Position numbers and translations under genes: made by a program. Below the pieces are notes generated by a model. It searched no databases. It was not told the origin of the DNA and saw only the letters and a program-made list of their open reading frames with translations. Shown in pieces: positions 37,036 to 49,458 of a stretch of 64,000 nucleotides of DNA (the first letter of the stretch is position 1; each line of letters starts with the position of its first letter). Source of the DNA: Arthrobacter sp. MN05-02 (GTDB lineage: Bacteria > Actinomycetota > Actinomycetes > Actinomycetales > Micrococcaceae); NCBI GenBank assembly GCA_004001285.1, contig AP018697.1:620001-684000 (forward strand). The letters run 5' to 3'.

Positions 37036-38261
37036 GCGCCGGCTTGGCTGAGGATGGGCTCGAGATCCTCGGGAACGGCGGCCCCGGCGTCGTCGGACAC
37101 GCTCGTGGTCCGCACCTCGGGCGCCGCGGCGGGTGCTCCGATCCGGGTGAGGAGCGCCGTCTCGACCGTGAGTCCCGGCCCGAAGGCCATGGAACAGATG
37201 CGATTGTTCCCCTCGCTCGCGGGCTGGTCCAGGATGGCCTTCAGGACGAAGAGGACCGTGGCGCTGCTCATGTTCCCGTAGTTGCGCAGGGTCTCGCGCG
37301 CCGGCACCAGCTGCTCCGGACTCAGCCCGAGTTTGGCTTCCACCTTGTCGAGGATGCTGCGCCCGCCCGGGTGGATGGCCCAGTGCTCGATCTCGGAGTA
37401 GTCCAGGCCCTTCAGCGATGCGTCCCGGGCGAGCAGGGGTTCGAGGGCCCCGACGATGTGGTCGTCGATGATGTGCGGGACGTACGTGCCGAGCACCATC
37501 TCGAAGCCCTCGTCCCCGATGTTCCAGGCCATCGCCTCCTCACCGACGGGCGTGAGCACCGTCTCGAAGTGGTCGAGGCTCAGCGCCGGACCGTCCAGCG
37601 GGAGGTCCCGTGCGGAGACGATGGCGGCCGCCGCGCCATCGGCGAACAGGGAGGACCCGACGATGGTGTCGGGGTTGTTCGAGGAGCGGACGTGCAGCGA
37701 GCACAGCTCGGCGGCGATCACGAGCACGACGGCGTCCGGGTCCGCATCGCAGAAGGCCTTCGCGGACCGGAGTGCGGGGAAGGCTGCGTAGCACCCCATG
37801 AAGCCGAGGTGGTAGCGCTGCACCGACGGATCGAGGTCCAGGGCTCGCACCACCTTGTAGTCCGGACCCGGTGCGAAGAATCCGGTGCAGGACGCGGTGA
37901 CGACGTGCGTGACGTCCGCGGCCTCGATGCCCGGGGCGGCGTCCAGTGCCTTGCGGGCGGCCTCGATGAAGAGTTTGGTGCCCTCCTCGGCGTAGACCGC
38001 GTTGCGGGTCTTGGTGCTCGGCGTCAGGATCCGCAGTTCCTTCTGGTCGAAGAACACCGGATCGTCGACCGTCGTGGCGAGCGTGAGCTCCTTGACGGCG
38101 GTGTACCGGGTCTCGATCCCCGAGGAGTCGAAGGCAGCCCCGACGAGGCGCTGTGCAAGTCGCGTGAGGCCCGGCTGCGCAGCGAAGACGTCGCGCACCT
38201 GGGGCTGCACCATGATCGTGTCGGGTACAGCTGTTTCGAGGGATCTCAGGAGCACTGTCAT
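37032..38261 (-). CDS. Type III polyketide synthase
   Basis: 409-residue chalcone/stilbene-synthase-type homodimeric ketosynthase. The catalytic triad is complete: C157 in GFMGCYAAF, H297 in WAIHPGGRSI and N330 in NYGNMSSATVLF. It extends an acyl-CoA starter with malonyl-CoA and cyclises the poly-ketone to a resorcinol or pyrone. First gene of a tightly overlapping three-gene operon with a methyltransferase and a flavin hydroxylase, the plan known from the Streptomyces srsABC phenolic-lipid operon. Its -10 box is so close to the ATG that the mRNA is probably leaderless. Starter identity is unknown. Confidence 0.93.
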   Translation of the reverse strand: MTVLLRSLETAVPDTIMVQPQVRDVFAAQPGLTRLAQRLVGAAFDSSGIETRYTAVKELTLATTVDDPVFFDQKELRILTPSTKTRNAVYAEEGTKLFIEAARKALDAAPGIEAADVTHVVTASCTGFFAPGPDYKVVRALDLDPSVQRYHLGFMGCYAAFPALRSAKAFCDADPDAVVLVIAAELCSLHVRSSNNPDTIVGSSLFADGAAAAIVSARDLPLDGPALSLDHFETVLTPVGEEAMAWNIGDEGFEMVLGTYVPHIIDDHIVGALEPLLARDASLKGLDYSEIEHWAIHPGGRSILDKVEAKLGLSPEQLVPARETLRNYGNMSSATVLFVLKAILDQPASEGNNRICSMAFGPGLTVETALLTRIGAPAAAPEVRTTSVSDDAGAAVPEDLEPILSQAGA

Positions 38262-38268
38262 ACGTCCA

Positions 38269-38297
38269 TTACTAGAGGACTAACGCGACAAACACAA
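38269..38297 (-). promoter_or_regulatory. Promoter of type III PKS operon, probably leaderless
   Basis: On the minus strand TTGTGT (38292-38297) and TAGTAA (38269-38274) are separated by 17 bases. TAGTAA ends seven bases before the ATG, placing the transcription start at or next to the start codon. No Shine-Dalgarno is visible, consistent with a leaderless mRNA. Confidence 0.6.
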
Positions 38298-38343
38298 TGA
38301 CAGTAGGCTTAGTGTTCACCGCCGCAACCATCCTAGGAGCGCA

Positions 38344-39243
38344 ATGGCCACCGAACCGTCAGGCACCCTCGACCAGGAGGACCCGCGCGGTCCCGCCGTC
38401 GATGCGTCCCCTGAGCTGCAGGAGTATCCCGGCTTCACCGAGCGCATGGACCCGCGGCCTGACCACGGCGAGGACAGCTACACCGGGCACGGGCGGCTGG
38501 CGGGGCGGCGGGCCTTCATCACGGGAGGAGACTCCGGCATCGGCCGGGCAGTGGCGCTCGCCTTCGCCCGGGAGGGCGCGGACGTCGCCATCGGCTACCT
38601 CCCGGAGGAGGAGGAGGACGGCGTGAGTTGCCTCGAGCTGATCCGCGCCGAGGGCCGGACGGCACTGGCCGTGCCGGGCGACCTCCGGGAGGAGTCGTAT
38701 GCCGCCGCAGCCGTCCGGCAGGTCGTGGACGGGCTCGGGGGCCTCGACATCCTCGTGAACAACGCGGGCTTCCACATCGCCCAGCCGAACGGCCTCCCCG
38801 ACATCGATGCCGACCAGCTGCGCCGTACTTTCGAGACGAACGTGTTCGGTACCATCTGGCTGACGCAGGCGGCCCTGCCCCATCTGGGGAAGGGGTCCTC
38901 GATCATCAACACCACGTCCGTGCAGGGCTACCACCCGTCGACGAGCCTCATGGACTACGCCGCGACCAAGGCGGCCCTGAACAACCTGACCTTCAGCCTC
39001 GCCGGACTGCTGGGGGAGCGTGGTATCCGGGTGAATGCCGTCGCGCCGGGGCCCATCTGGACTCCGCTGCAGCCCGCCACGACGACATCCGAGAAGCTGG
39101 AGTCGTTCGGCGAGGGCACGCCCCTCGGGCGGATGGGCCAGCCGGCCGAGCTCGCGGGAGCCTACGTCTTCCTCGCCTCCAACGATGCGCGCTACGTGTC
39201 CGGGGAGATCCTCGGCGTCACCGGCGGCAAGCCCCTGGCCTGA
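38344..39243 (+). CDS. SDR family oxidoreductase (general stress protein 39-like)
   Basis: 299-residue short-chain dehydrogenase with the N-terminal extension (about 50 residues, PGFTERMDPRPDHGEDSY) typical of the Gsp39/YhxC/YgfF-like group. The NAD(P) motif is GGDSGIGRAVALAFAREGAD, NNAG is present, and the catalytic YxxxK is in MDYAATKAALNN. Members are often stress-induced; substrate unknown. GGAG precedes the ATG. It is divergent from the PKS operon. Confidence 0.9.
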   Translation: MATEPSGTLDQEDPRGPAVDASPELQEYPGFTERMDPRPDHGEDSYTGHGRLAGRRAFITGGDSGIGRAVALAFAREGADVAIGYLPEEEEDGVSCLELIRAEGRTALAVPGDLREESYAAAAVRQVVDGLGGLDILVNNAGFHIAQPNGLPDIDADQLRRTFETNVFGTIWLTQAALPHLGKGSSIINTTSVQGYHPSTSLMDYAATKAALNNLTFSLAGLLGERGIRVNAVAPGPIWTPLQPATTTSEKLESFGEGTPLGRMGQPAELAGAYVFLASNDARYVSGEILGVTGGKPLA

Positions 39244-39363
39244 GGAGGTCCGGGTGCCGGCACGGTGGGGCACGGAGCGGTGGACCAAGCCGAAGCGCGC
39301 TGTGGAACGAAGTGCAGGTATCAGCGCCGGCCTTCTCCTGTCCGGCCGATCGGAGGGCTGCCC

Positions 39364-40035
39364 GTGAAAATCCTGACCGCACCGTCGTCCCGGCGCCGCT
39401 CCACGCTGGCCGCCGCAGCACTGGCCGCCTCGCTGGCGCTCGCCGCCTGTGGCAGCGCCGAGGAGAATCCGCTCGGCGTCAATGCGGCCGGACGGGCCGA
39501 GTCCGCCGAGGACACCGGCACCGCGAGTGGCGGCCGGGCCGTGCCCGTCGGGGCCGATCTCGGGGAGGACCCGCTGAACATCGGGGTCGACGGCGCGGAG
39601 CTCTGCGGCGTCCAGCCCGACGACAGCCGGCTGCGCTACACGGTGATGCTGCACAATCCGACGCTGGAGACCTTCACCTTCGGCGAGATGTCGCTCGGCA
39701 ACCCGGAGGGTCTGGACATTCTCTCGTCGATGGTGCAGACCGCCAACCGCGAGGGCCACCACCACCCGGATCCCGAGGGTGGAGCCCACGGGGAACACAC
39801 CGCGACCCCGGCTCCCACTTCGTCGCCCGAGCCGATCGGCCCGCCCGTGCCAGCCGAGGGCTATCAGTTCGAGCCCGACGCCCACGTCAACATCATTGTG
39901 ACGGTCGAACTCGCCGACGGTGCCACCCATGGCAGCGCCGACAACATCCTCGTCGCCTTCTCGACGCCGGAGCGCGACTACTCGGTGGCCCACAACCTCA
40001 AGATCGACGTCGACGCCGTCTCCTGCAGCGGGTGA
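39364..40035 (+). CDS. Lipoprotein of unknown function
   Basis: 223 residues. A signal peptide ends in LALAAC, so it is probably lipidated and anchored on the outer face of the membrane. The mature part has two predicted beta-rich segments around a His/Pro/Ala/Thr-rich insert (NREGHHHPDPEGGAHGEHT), which could bind metal. No domain is recognised. The start is GTG at 39364 after GGAGGG; an upstream ATG-like codon in frame at 39265 would give an implausible leader. It is followed by a strong terminator. Confidence 0.8.
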   Translation: MKILTAPSSRRRSTLAAAALAASLALAACGSAEENPLGVNAAGRAESAEDTGTASGGRAVPVGADLGEDPLNIGVDGAELCGVQPDDSRLRYTVMLHNPTLETFTFGEMSLGNPEGLDILSSMVQTANREGHHHPDPEGGAHGEHTATPAPTSSPEPIGPPVPAEGYQFEPDAHVNIIVTVELADGATHGSADNILVAFSTPERDYSVAHNLKIDVDAVSCSG

Positions 40036-40100
40036 CGGTGGGGCCGCCTGCAGCAGCGGCCTCTCGCAGTGACCCCGTCTACCGCAGCAACCCGTAGACG

Positions 40101-40140
40101 CGAAGCAGCCCCCGCCTCGAACGAGACGGGGGCTGCTTCG
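40101..40140. terminator. Terminator between lipoprotein and rpf genes
   Basis: A 14-bp perfect stem CGAAGCAGCCCCCG / CGGGGGCTGCTTCG with a 12-base loop, in the convergent gap. Confidence 0.82.
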
Positions 40141-40186
40141 ATGGACTGGGCCGGGTCGCTTGCGCTGCGCCGACCGGTCGACCGGA

Positions 40187-41212
<1,026 letters not shown>

Positions 41213-41226
41213 TCAGACGGCGTGGA

Positions 41227-41259
41227 GAAGGGCCCGAGCCGGCGTGGCCCGGGCCCTTC
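41227..41259 (-). terminator. Terminator after formaldehyde dehydrogenase
   Basis: A 10-bp stem GAAGGGCCCG/CGGGCCCTTC with a 13-base loop, about 30 bases after the fdhA stop. The 120 bases between this site and the rpf leader show no coding sequence that I can support. Confidence 0.65.
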
Positions 41260-41289
41260 CCGCCGTTCTCAGGCCCTTCGACGCGCCGG

Positions 41290-42507
41290 TCAGGCCCCTA
41301 CGTACCCGTGCGGATCGAGCACGTACTTGGTCGCGGCTCCGGCGTCGAACTCCTCGTAGCCGCGCGGTGCATCCTCGAGCCCGATCGATTTCGCGTTGAC
41401 GGCCTTCGCGATGGAGACTCGGTCGTGCAGGATGGCCATCATGAGGCTCCGGTTGTATTTCATGACCGGGCACTGACCCGTGGTGAAGGACAGTGACTTC
41501 GCCCACCCCGTGCCGAGGCTGAGGGAGAGTGAGCCCACCTTCGCGGCGTCGTCGCCCGCTCCCGGGTCGCTGGTGACATAGAGCCCCGGGATGCCCAGGG
41601 CGCCGCCGGCGGCCGTGATGTCCATGAGCGAGTTCAGAACCGTCGCCGGCGCCTCGGTCGCGGAACCGGAGCCGTGTCCCCGCGCCTCGAATCCGACGGC
41701 GTCCACGCCGCAGTCCACCTCCGGAACGCCGAGCAACTGCTCGATCTGGTCGCGGGGATCGCCCTTGGACACGTCCACCGTCTCGCAGCCGAAGCTCCGT
41801 GCCTGCGCCAGCCGCCCCTCGTTGAGGTCGCCCACGATGACGACGGCGGCGCCCAGGAGCTGGGCCGAGACGGCGGCCGCGAGGCCGACCGGGCCGGCAC
41901 CTGCGATGTAGACCGTGGAGCCGACTCCCACTCCCGCGGACACGGCACCGTGGAAGCCCGTGGGGAAGATGTCCGAGAGCATCGTCAGGTCCAGGATCTT
42001 CTCCAGGGCCTGGTCGCGGTCCGGGAACTTCAGCAGGTTCCAGTCGGCGTAGGGGACCAGGACGTACTCGGCCTGCCCGCCCACCCAGCCGCCCATGTCC
42101 ACGTAGCCGTAGGCGCTGCCGGGCCGGTCCGCGTTGACGTTGAGGCAGATGCCGGTCTTGCGTTCCTTGCAGTTGCGGCACCGGCCGCACGCGATGTTGA
42201 AGGGGACGGAACAGATGTCCCCCTTCTTGATGAATTCGACGTCGCGTCCGACTTCCACGACCTCGCCCGTGATCTCGTGACCCAGGACGAGGTTCGCCGG
42301 AGCGGACGTGCGGCCGCGGACCATGTGCTGGTCCGATCCGCAGATGTTGGTGGTGACGGTCTTGAGGATCACGCCGTGGTGGACCGCCCGGCCCACGTTG
42401 GCCGGGTTCACCCCCGGCCCGTCCTTGAGTTCGAAGGTCGGGTAGTCGATGTCGATGACCTCGACCTTCCCTGGTCCCTTGTACGCAACAGCTCTGTTAC
42501 CGCTCAT
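41290..42507 (-). CDS. fdhA: Glutathione-independent formaldehyde dehydrogenase
   Basis: 405-residue zinc medium-chain dehydrogenase. It closely follows the Pseudomonas-type glutathione-independent enzyme: NICGSDQHMVRGRT, VLGHEITGEVVE, FNIACGRCRNCKERKTGIC (structural zinc cysteines), AYGYVDMGGWVGGQAEYVLV, and VYIAGAGPVGLAA for NAD. It oxidises formaldehyde to formate, which links logically to formate dehydrogenase maturation genes elsewhere in the window. The ATG follows GGAAGTTCC; MSGNRAVAYKGPGKVEV is the expected N-terminus. Confidence 0.93.
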   Translation of the reverse strand: MSGNRAVAYKGPGKVEVIDIDYPTFELKDGPGVNPANVGRAVHHGVILKTVTTNICGSDQHMVRGRTSAPANLVLGHEITGEVVEVGRDVEFIKKGDICSVPFNIACGRCRNCKERKTGICLNVNADRPGSAYGYVDMGGWVGGQAEYVLVPYADWNLLKFPDRDQALEKILDLTMLSDIFPTGFHGAVSAGVGVGSTVYIAGAGPVGLAAAVSAQLLGAAVVIVGDLNEGRLAQARSFGCETVDVSKGDPRDQIEQLLGVPEVDCGVDAVGFEARGHGSGSATEAPATVLNSLMDITAAGGALGIPGLYVTSDPGAGDDAAKVGSLSLSLGTGWAKSLSFTTGQCPVMKYNRSLMMAILHDRVSIAKAVNAKSIGLEDAPRGYEEFDAGAATKYVLDPHGYVGA

Positions 42508-42690
42508 GGAACTTCCTCTCCTGCCTGCGCTGGTGCGTCCGGTGTGCCCGGGCGCTGTGACCGGCGCGCCCCGACGATCGAGGCGACGCGCTGGTAGCGC
42601 CGAACCTACAGTGCGGGGGGTCGCATCGACGTTGCATGTCCGCCTCCCTGGACCTTGCGGCCCGGGGGCGTGGCGGGGAAGGGTGGCTGT

Positions 42691-43500
42691 ATGACTGAGA
42701 CCGTGCTCGTGACCGGTGCTACCTCCGGCATCGGAGCCGAATTCGCGCGGCAGTTCGCGGCGCGCGGCTGCGACCTGGTGCTGGTCGCCCGGGCCGCCGG
42801 GCCGCTCGAGGAGACGGCGGCCGCACTGCGGACCCGCTGGGGCGTGGGTGTCGAGACCCTCGCTGCAGACCTCCTCGACGAGGACGGCCTGGCGCGGGTG
42901 GTCGCCCGCCTCGGCAGCGCGCACGACGCGGGCGGCACCGGTCCCGGGGCGGCGGGTCGGGGACAGCCCGGCATCCGCCCCGTCACCGTGCTGGTCAACA
43001 ACGCCGGGTACGGGCTGGTCCGGCCGTTCGCGGACAACACCCTCGATGACGAGGTGCGGCACCTGCGCATCCACGTGGAGGTGCCGCTGACCCTCGCCCA
43101 CGCTGCCCTGCAATCCATGCGTCCCCGCCGCGACGGGACGATCATCAACGTGGCGAGCGTCGCCGGTTTCACCCCGAGAGCGACGTACGGAGCGGCGAAG
43201 GCGGCGATGATCAGCTTCAGCCGCTGGGCGAACCTCACCTACGGCCCCGAAGGCATCCGGGTGACGGCGGTCTGCCCCGGCTTCGTGCACACCGAGTTCC
43301 ACCAGCGCATGGGCACGGACACGTCGAGCGTGCCGGATTTCCTGTGGCTCGATGCGGAACTCGTCGTCCGCGAGGGGCTGAGGGACACGGCCGCCGGCAG
43401 GGCCGTGTCCATCCCGAGCCTGCGCTACAAGGCCCTCACGGCACTGGCGCGGGTGGCGCCGTCGTCGATCGTGGCGCGCTTCGCGACGCGCGGCCGCTGA
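42691..43500 (+). CDS. SDR family NAD(P)-dependent oxidoreductase
   Basis: 269 residues. The cofactor motif TGATSGIGAEFARQFAARG is at the N-terminus, NNAGYG is at about 110, and the catalytic residues are in the S-YGAAKAAM segment. The pattern is of DltE-like SDRs that act on acyl or sugar substrates. GAAGGGTGGC precedes the ATG. Function is not predictable. It is divergent from fdhA and followed by a hairpin terminator. Confidence 0.88.
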   Translation: MTETVLVTGATSGIGAEFARQFAARGCDLVLVARAAGPLEETAAALRTRWGVGVETLAADLLDEDGLARVVARLGSAHDAGGTGPGAAGRGQPGIRPVTVLVNNAGYGLVRPFADNTLDDEVRHLRIHVEVPLTLAHAALQSMRPRRDGTIINVASVAGFTPRATYGAAKAAMISFSRWANLTYGPEGIRVTAVCPGFVHTEFHQRMGTDTSSVPDFLWLDAELVVREGLRDTAAGRAVSIPSLRYKALTALARVAPSSIVARFATRGR

Positions 43501-43543
43501 CCGGCGGCACGACAGCGCCCGCCACGGGCGGCCGCGGAAGCGG

Positions 43544-43578
43544 GGTGCCGGGTCGCGGCATCCCTGCGACCCGGTACC
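43544..43578. terminator. Terminator between SDR gene and low-complexity gene
   Basis: A 13-bp stem GGTGCCGGGTCGC/GCGACCCGGTACC with one G-T pair and a nine-base loop, in the convergent gap. Confidence 0.65.
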
Positions 43579-43593
43579 CGTCGGCCGATTTCC

Positions 43594-44010
43594 TCAGGGC
43601 GTCGTCCCGCCGCTGTCCCAGCTGTCCGGCTCGGCCGCCGCGTCCTCGGGATGGCGGTCCTCGTCAGGGTCCGCGGGTGTGCCCTCGCCGTTGAACGCCG
43701 CCGGCACGGCGCCGGCGGCGTGGGTCCCCTGCTCGTCGCGGATCGTGTCGGCGGGCTGCCCGGCCGATCCCGCGGAAGGGTCCAGGACGTCGTTCCGTCG
43801 CTCCCCGTCGGGATGGCCGTCGCCGTGCTGCCCGCCGGTCGTGTCCGACGCCGGGTCGGCGGCCGCACGGGCGTCCTCGTGCCCGGGGCCCTGCTCGCTG
43901 CGCCGCGCTTCCTTCTCGGCGGGCGGCACCGGCACCGCGGGGCCGAGCGGATGATCGGCGGGAAGGGCTGCGCCGGCGGGGTTCCCTGCGCTGCTGCTTG
44001 ACTCGGTCAT
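43594..44010 (-). CDS. Low-complexity acidic protein, probably disordered
   Basis: 138 residues rich in Ala, Gly, Asp, Glu and Pro, with no hydrophobic core, signal or recognised domain (for example HEDARAAADPASDTTGGQHG, then DEDRHPEDAAAEPD). It is a credible gene because AAGGAG stands eight bases before the ATG and the reading frame has coding-like third-position G+C. Such proteins in actinobacteria can act as desiccation or stress protectants, but nothing here proves that. Confidence 0.6.
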   Translation of the reverse strand: MTESSSSAGNPAGAALPADHPLGPAVPVPPAEKEARRSEQGPGHEDARAAADPASDTTGGQHGDGHPDGERRNDVLDPSAGSAGQPADTIRDEQGTHAAGAVPAAFNGEGTPADPDEDRHPEDAAAEPDSWDSGGTTP

Positions 44011-44233
44011 CGTGCTCCTTCTGGTCGGTGCGTCCGGGCGGGCGTCGGCCGGCCCGGACGGGGAGTGGCATCGCGAACACTACGCGAGGACCGCGCCCCC
44101 CTGCCGCCTGCCCGGCCGCTTGTCCAGGGCCTGTCCGTCCCCCTTGCCGGGACGGCGGAGAACAGGTCGGTAAGTATGCTTATGATAAGGGACCGCAGGT
44201 GAAGAAGGATGCCCCTTACAAGGAGGTAGGACG

Positions 44234-44497
44234 ATGGCAGGTTACTTCAAACTGGTGGACGCTCACGATGACGGTTTCCGCGTGAAACTGACCGCTCCGG
44301 ACGGAACGCTCGTGGCAGTATCCACCTTCTACGCATCGAAGGAAGAAGCGATCGCCGGGATCGAACTCATCCGGGAGATCGCCGGGACCGGTCCCGTGGT
44401 GGACCACAGCCGGGTCGAATCGGCGGACCAGGACGAACTCCTCCTGGGACTGCAGGAGACGCCCGAACGACGCGGAAGGGTGCGGCACGACGCCTAG
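44234..44497 (+). CDS. DUF1508/YegP-like small protein
   Basis: 87 residues: [40 protein letters not shown]. This is one YegP/DUF1508 repeat, which usually occurs in pairs; here a single repeat precedes a divergent acidic tail. Function is unknown. Its ribosome site is AAGGAGGTAGGACG. TATGAT at 44181-44186 is a good -10, about 50 bases upstream, so it likely has its own promoter. Confidence 0.8.
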   Translation: MAGYFKLVDAHDDGFRVKLTAPDGTLVAVSTFYASKEEAIAGIELIREIAGTGPVVDHSRVESADQDELLLGLQETPERRGRVRHDA

Positions 44498-44553
44498 GGG
44501 CCCGCCCTCCTCGACGGACCGCGGAAGGGCCACCCGCGCGGTGTACGACTGTA

Positions 44554-44559
44554 TACAAT
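44554..44559 (+). promoter_or_regulatory. Candidate -10 element for aconitase gene
   Basis: TACAAT, in GTATACAATG, lies 60 bases before the acn start. The -35 region is weak. The GTATAC palindrome it sits in could bind a repressor. Confidence 0.4.
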
Positions 44560-44619
44560 GACGCCGGACGTGGAATAGGATGGGGCTATTCCACAATCTC
44601 TCTGAAGGGAGCCAACGTC

Positions 44620-47465
<2,846 letters not shown>

Positions 47466-47478
47466 CGTCCACGAGGTT

Positions 47479-47508
47479 CCGGGTCGGGGGCACCACCTCC
47501 CGGCCCGG
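47479..47508 (+). terminator. Hairpin after aconitase
   Basis: A 10-bp stem CCGGGTCGGG/CCCGGCCCGG with one G-T pair, 13 bases after the acn stop. Confidence 0.5.
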
Positions 47509-47565
47509 ACCGTCTGCAGGGCACCTGCCCTGCCCACCCGAACCACGACGAACCGAGGGGGCGCC

Positions 47566-48228
47566 ATGGAGTCGACCGATCTGTCGGCGCGCGTGGACGG
47601 CGACGCCATCTTCCGCGTCCTCCGCAGCGAGATCCTCGCCGGCGTCCACCCGCCGGGAACGGCACTGCGCGAAGTGGTCATCTCCGAGCGGTTCGGCGTC
47701 TCCCGGACGCCCGTCCGGGAGGCCCTCAGCAGGCTGCAGCACGAACGCCTGCTCGAACGGGCGGCGCGGGGCCTCCAGGTGCCGCAGATCGACGCCCAGG
47801 AAGTCATCCAGATCTATGACCTGAGGGTCATGCTCGAGGAGGAGGCCGCCGGGCAGGCGGCCCTCAACCGGGGCACCGCGGACATCATGCGGCTCGAGGC
47901 GCTGCTGGAGCGCGACCGAGCCGTCGTCGACCCCGACGACACCACGAAGGTCACGAACAACCTCGAGTTCCACACCTCGCTCTGGTCCGCAGCGCGCAAC
48001 CCCATCCTGATGGACCTCCTGCAGCGGCTCTCCACGCACCTCATCCATACACCGCGCTCCACCCTGTCCGTCGGGCACCGCTGGCAGGAAGTGCTCGTCG
48101 AGCACGAGGCGCTGATCAGTGCGATCACCGACCGGCGCAGCGACGACGCCCGCGCGATCGCCCGCAGGCACATGGAGACGGCCCGAACGCTCCGCCTGCA
48201 GCTGCTCCGCACCACAGCGGCGGACTGA
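47566..48228 (+). CDS. GntR-family regulator (FCD/FadR type)
   Basis: 220 residues. The N-terminal winged helix (about 15-85) contains [20 protein letters not shown] and the wing [16 protein letters not shown]. The C-terminal FCD helical domain (about 90-215) has the metal/ligand-binding asparagine/histidine pattern, such as [15 protein letters not shown] and [20 protein letters not shown]. It lies two bases before the nucleoside hydrolase gene, so it is likely autoregulatory and controls the nucleoside salvage block; the effector is probably a nucleoside or base. The ATG at 47566 follows CGAGGGGG. Confidence 0.9.
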   Translation: MESTDLSARVDGDAIFRVLRSEILAGVHPPGTALREVVISERFGVSRTPVREALSRLQHERLLERAARGLQVPQIDAQEVIQIYDLRVMLEEEAAGQAALNRGTADIMRLEALLERDRAVVDPDDTTKVTNNLEFHTSLWSAARNPILMDLLQRLSTHLIHTPRSTLSVGHRWQEVLVEHEALISAITDRRSDDARAIARRHMETARTLRLQLLRTTAAD

Positions 48229-48230
48229 GC

Positions 48231-49265
48231 GTGGCGGACCACCGGACGCGGCTCCTGCTCGACGTCGACACCGGCATCGACGACGCCGTCGCCCTCCTGT
48301 ACCTGCTCGCGACCCCGGGGACGAGCATCGAAGCCATCACCTGCACGGCCGGCAACGTCGGGGCGCGGCAGGTGGCCGTCAACAATCTCGCCCTGCTCGA
48401 GCTGTGCGGCCGTGCCGGCATCGAAGTGGCCCTCGGCAGCGAGGTCCCGCTCGAGATCCCCCTCGTCACGACCGAGGAGACCCACGGCGACCAGGGGATC
48501 GGCTACGCCGTCCTTCCATTCCCCCGCGGGCATATCTCCCCCCGGCACGCCGTGGACGTGTGGCTCGACGCGGTGCGCTGCCATCCCGGGCAGATCACCG
48601 GACTGGTCACGGGACCGCTCACCAATCTCGCCCTGGCCCTGCGCGCGGAACCGGACCTGCCGATGCTCCTCAAGGGACTCGTGATCATGGGCGGGGCGTT
48701 CCACCACCCGGGGAACACGACACCGGTGGCGGAGTGGAACATCCATGTGGACCCGCACGCGGCCAAGGAGGTCTTCGCCGCCTACGAGGGACTGCCCGTG
48801 GAGAAGCTGCCCGTGGTGTGCGCGCTCGAGACCACGGAGCGCATCGAGTGCACCCCGGCCCACGTCGACGCCATCGCGCGGGCGGCGGGCGCGGCGCCGG
48901 AGGTGCTGGACCCGGACGACCCCGAAGGCACGCGCAGCGGCAGCGACAACGCCGTCGTCGCCTGCATCTCCGACGCCCTCCGCTTCTACATGGAGTTCCA
49001 CCGGCTGTACGACCAGGGCTACATCGCCCACCTGCACGACCTCTTCGCCGCCATGGTGGCGACCGGCGAGGCCGGAGTCGAGGAGCGGCTCGCGACGGTC
49101 GACGTCGAGACGGAGTCCCCGCTGACGTTCGGGCAGACGGTCGCGGACGTCGCCGGGATGTGGAAGCGGGCACCGAACGCGCGGATCGTCACGCGCAACG
49201 ATCCGGCGGCGGTGTTCGACCTGATGGTCCGCCGCCTGTCGGACCTGGCGAGGATGCACGGCTGA
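48231..49265 (+). CDS. Inosine/uridine-preferring nucleoside hydrolase
   Basis: 344 residues. The calcium/ribose-binding N-terminus DVDTGIDDAVALLYLL is canonical, with four aspartates. TGPLTNLALALR and VIMGGAFHHPGNTTPVAEWN (metal and ribose contacts) and a C-terminal active-site histidine region follow. It hydrolyses the N-glycosidic bond of nucleosides to base plus ribose. The start is GTG. It forms one unit with the upstream GntR gene and probably feeds the neighbouring ECF transporter's substrate into salvage. Confidence 0.92.
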   Translation: MADHRTRLLLDVDTGIDDAVALLYLLATPGTSIEAITCTAGNVGARQVAVNNLALLELCGRAGIEVALGSEVPLEIPLVTTEETHGDQGIGYAVLPFPRGHISPRHAVDVWLDAVRCHPGQITGLVTGPLTNLALALRAEPDLPMLLKGLVIMGGAFHHPGNTTPVAEWNIHVDPHAAKEVFAAYEGLPVEKLPVVCALETTERIECTPAHVDAIARAAGAAPEVLDPDDPEGTRSGSDNAVVACISDALRFYMEFHRLYDQGYIAHLHDLFAAMVATGEAGVEERLATVDVETESPLTFGQTVADVAGMWKRAPNARIVTRNDPAAVFDLMVRRLSDLARMHG

Positions 49266-49458
49266 GGGCGCCCGCTCGAGCCGGGCAGGGCACGCCGCCC
49301 TGCTGCGGTCCGCCGCCCTCCGGAGGTACGGCCCGGCCGCCGGGACCGACGCTCCCGGCGGGCCCCCGGTACACTGGTAGCTGCCCGCACCGCCGCGCGG
49401 CCGGCGCCGAGGTGACATGAGGTGCGTCCTCCCCAGTCCATCGCGCCCAAGGAATATC
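49266..49458 (+). promoter_or_regulatory. Gap with hairpins and a possible ECF operon promoter
   Basis: These 193 bases hold two short hairpins, GCAGGGC/GCCCTGC near 49286-49304 and CCGCCGGGA/TCCCGGCGG at 49337-49361, then TACACT at 49370-49375 as a possible -10. The ECF genes may therefore have their own promoter. No reading frame is supported here, and I see no named riboswitch. Confidence 0.45.
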
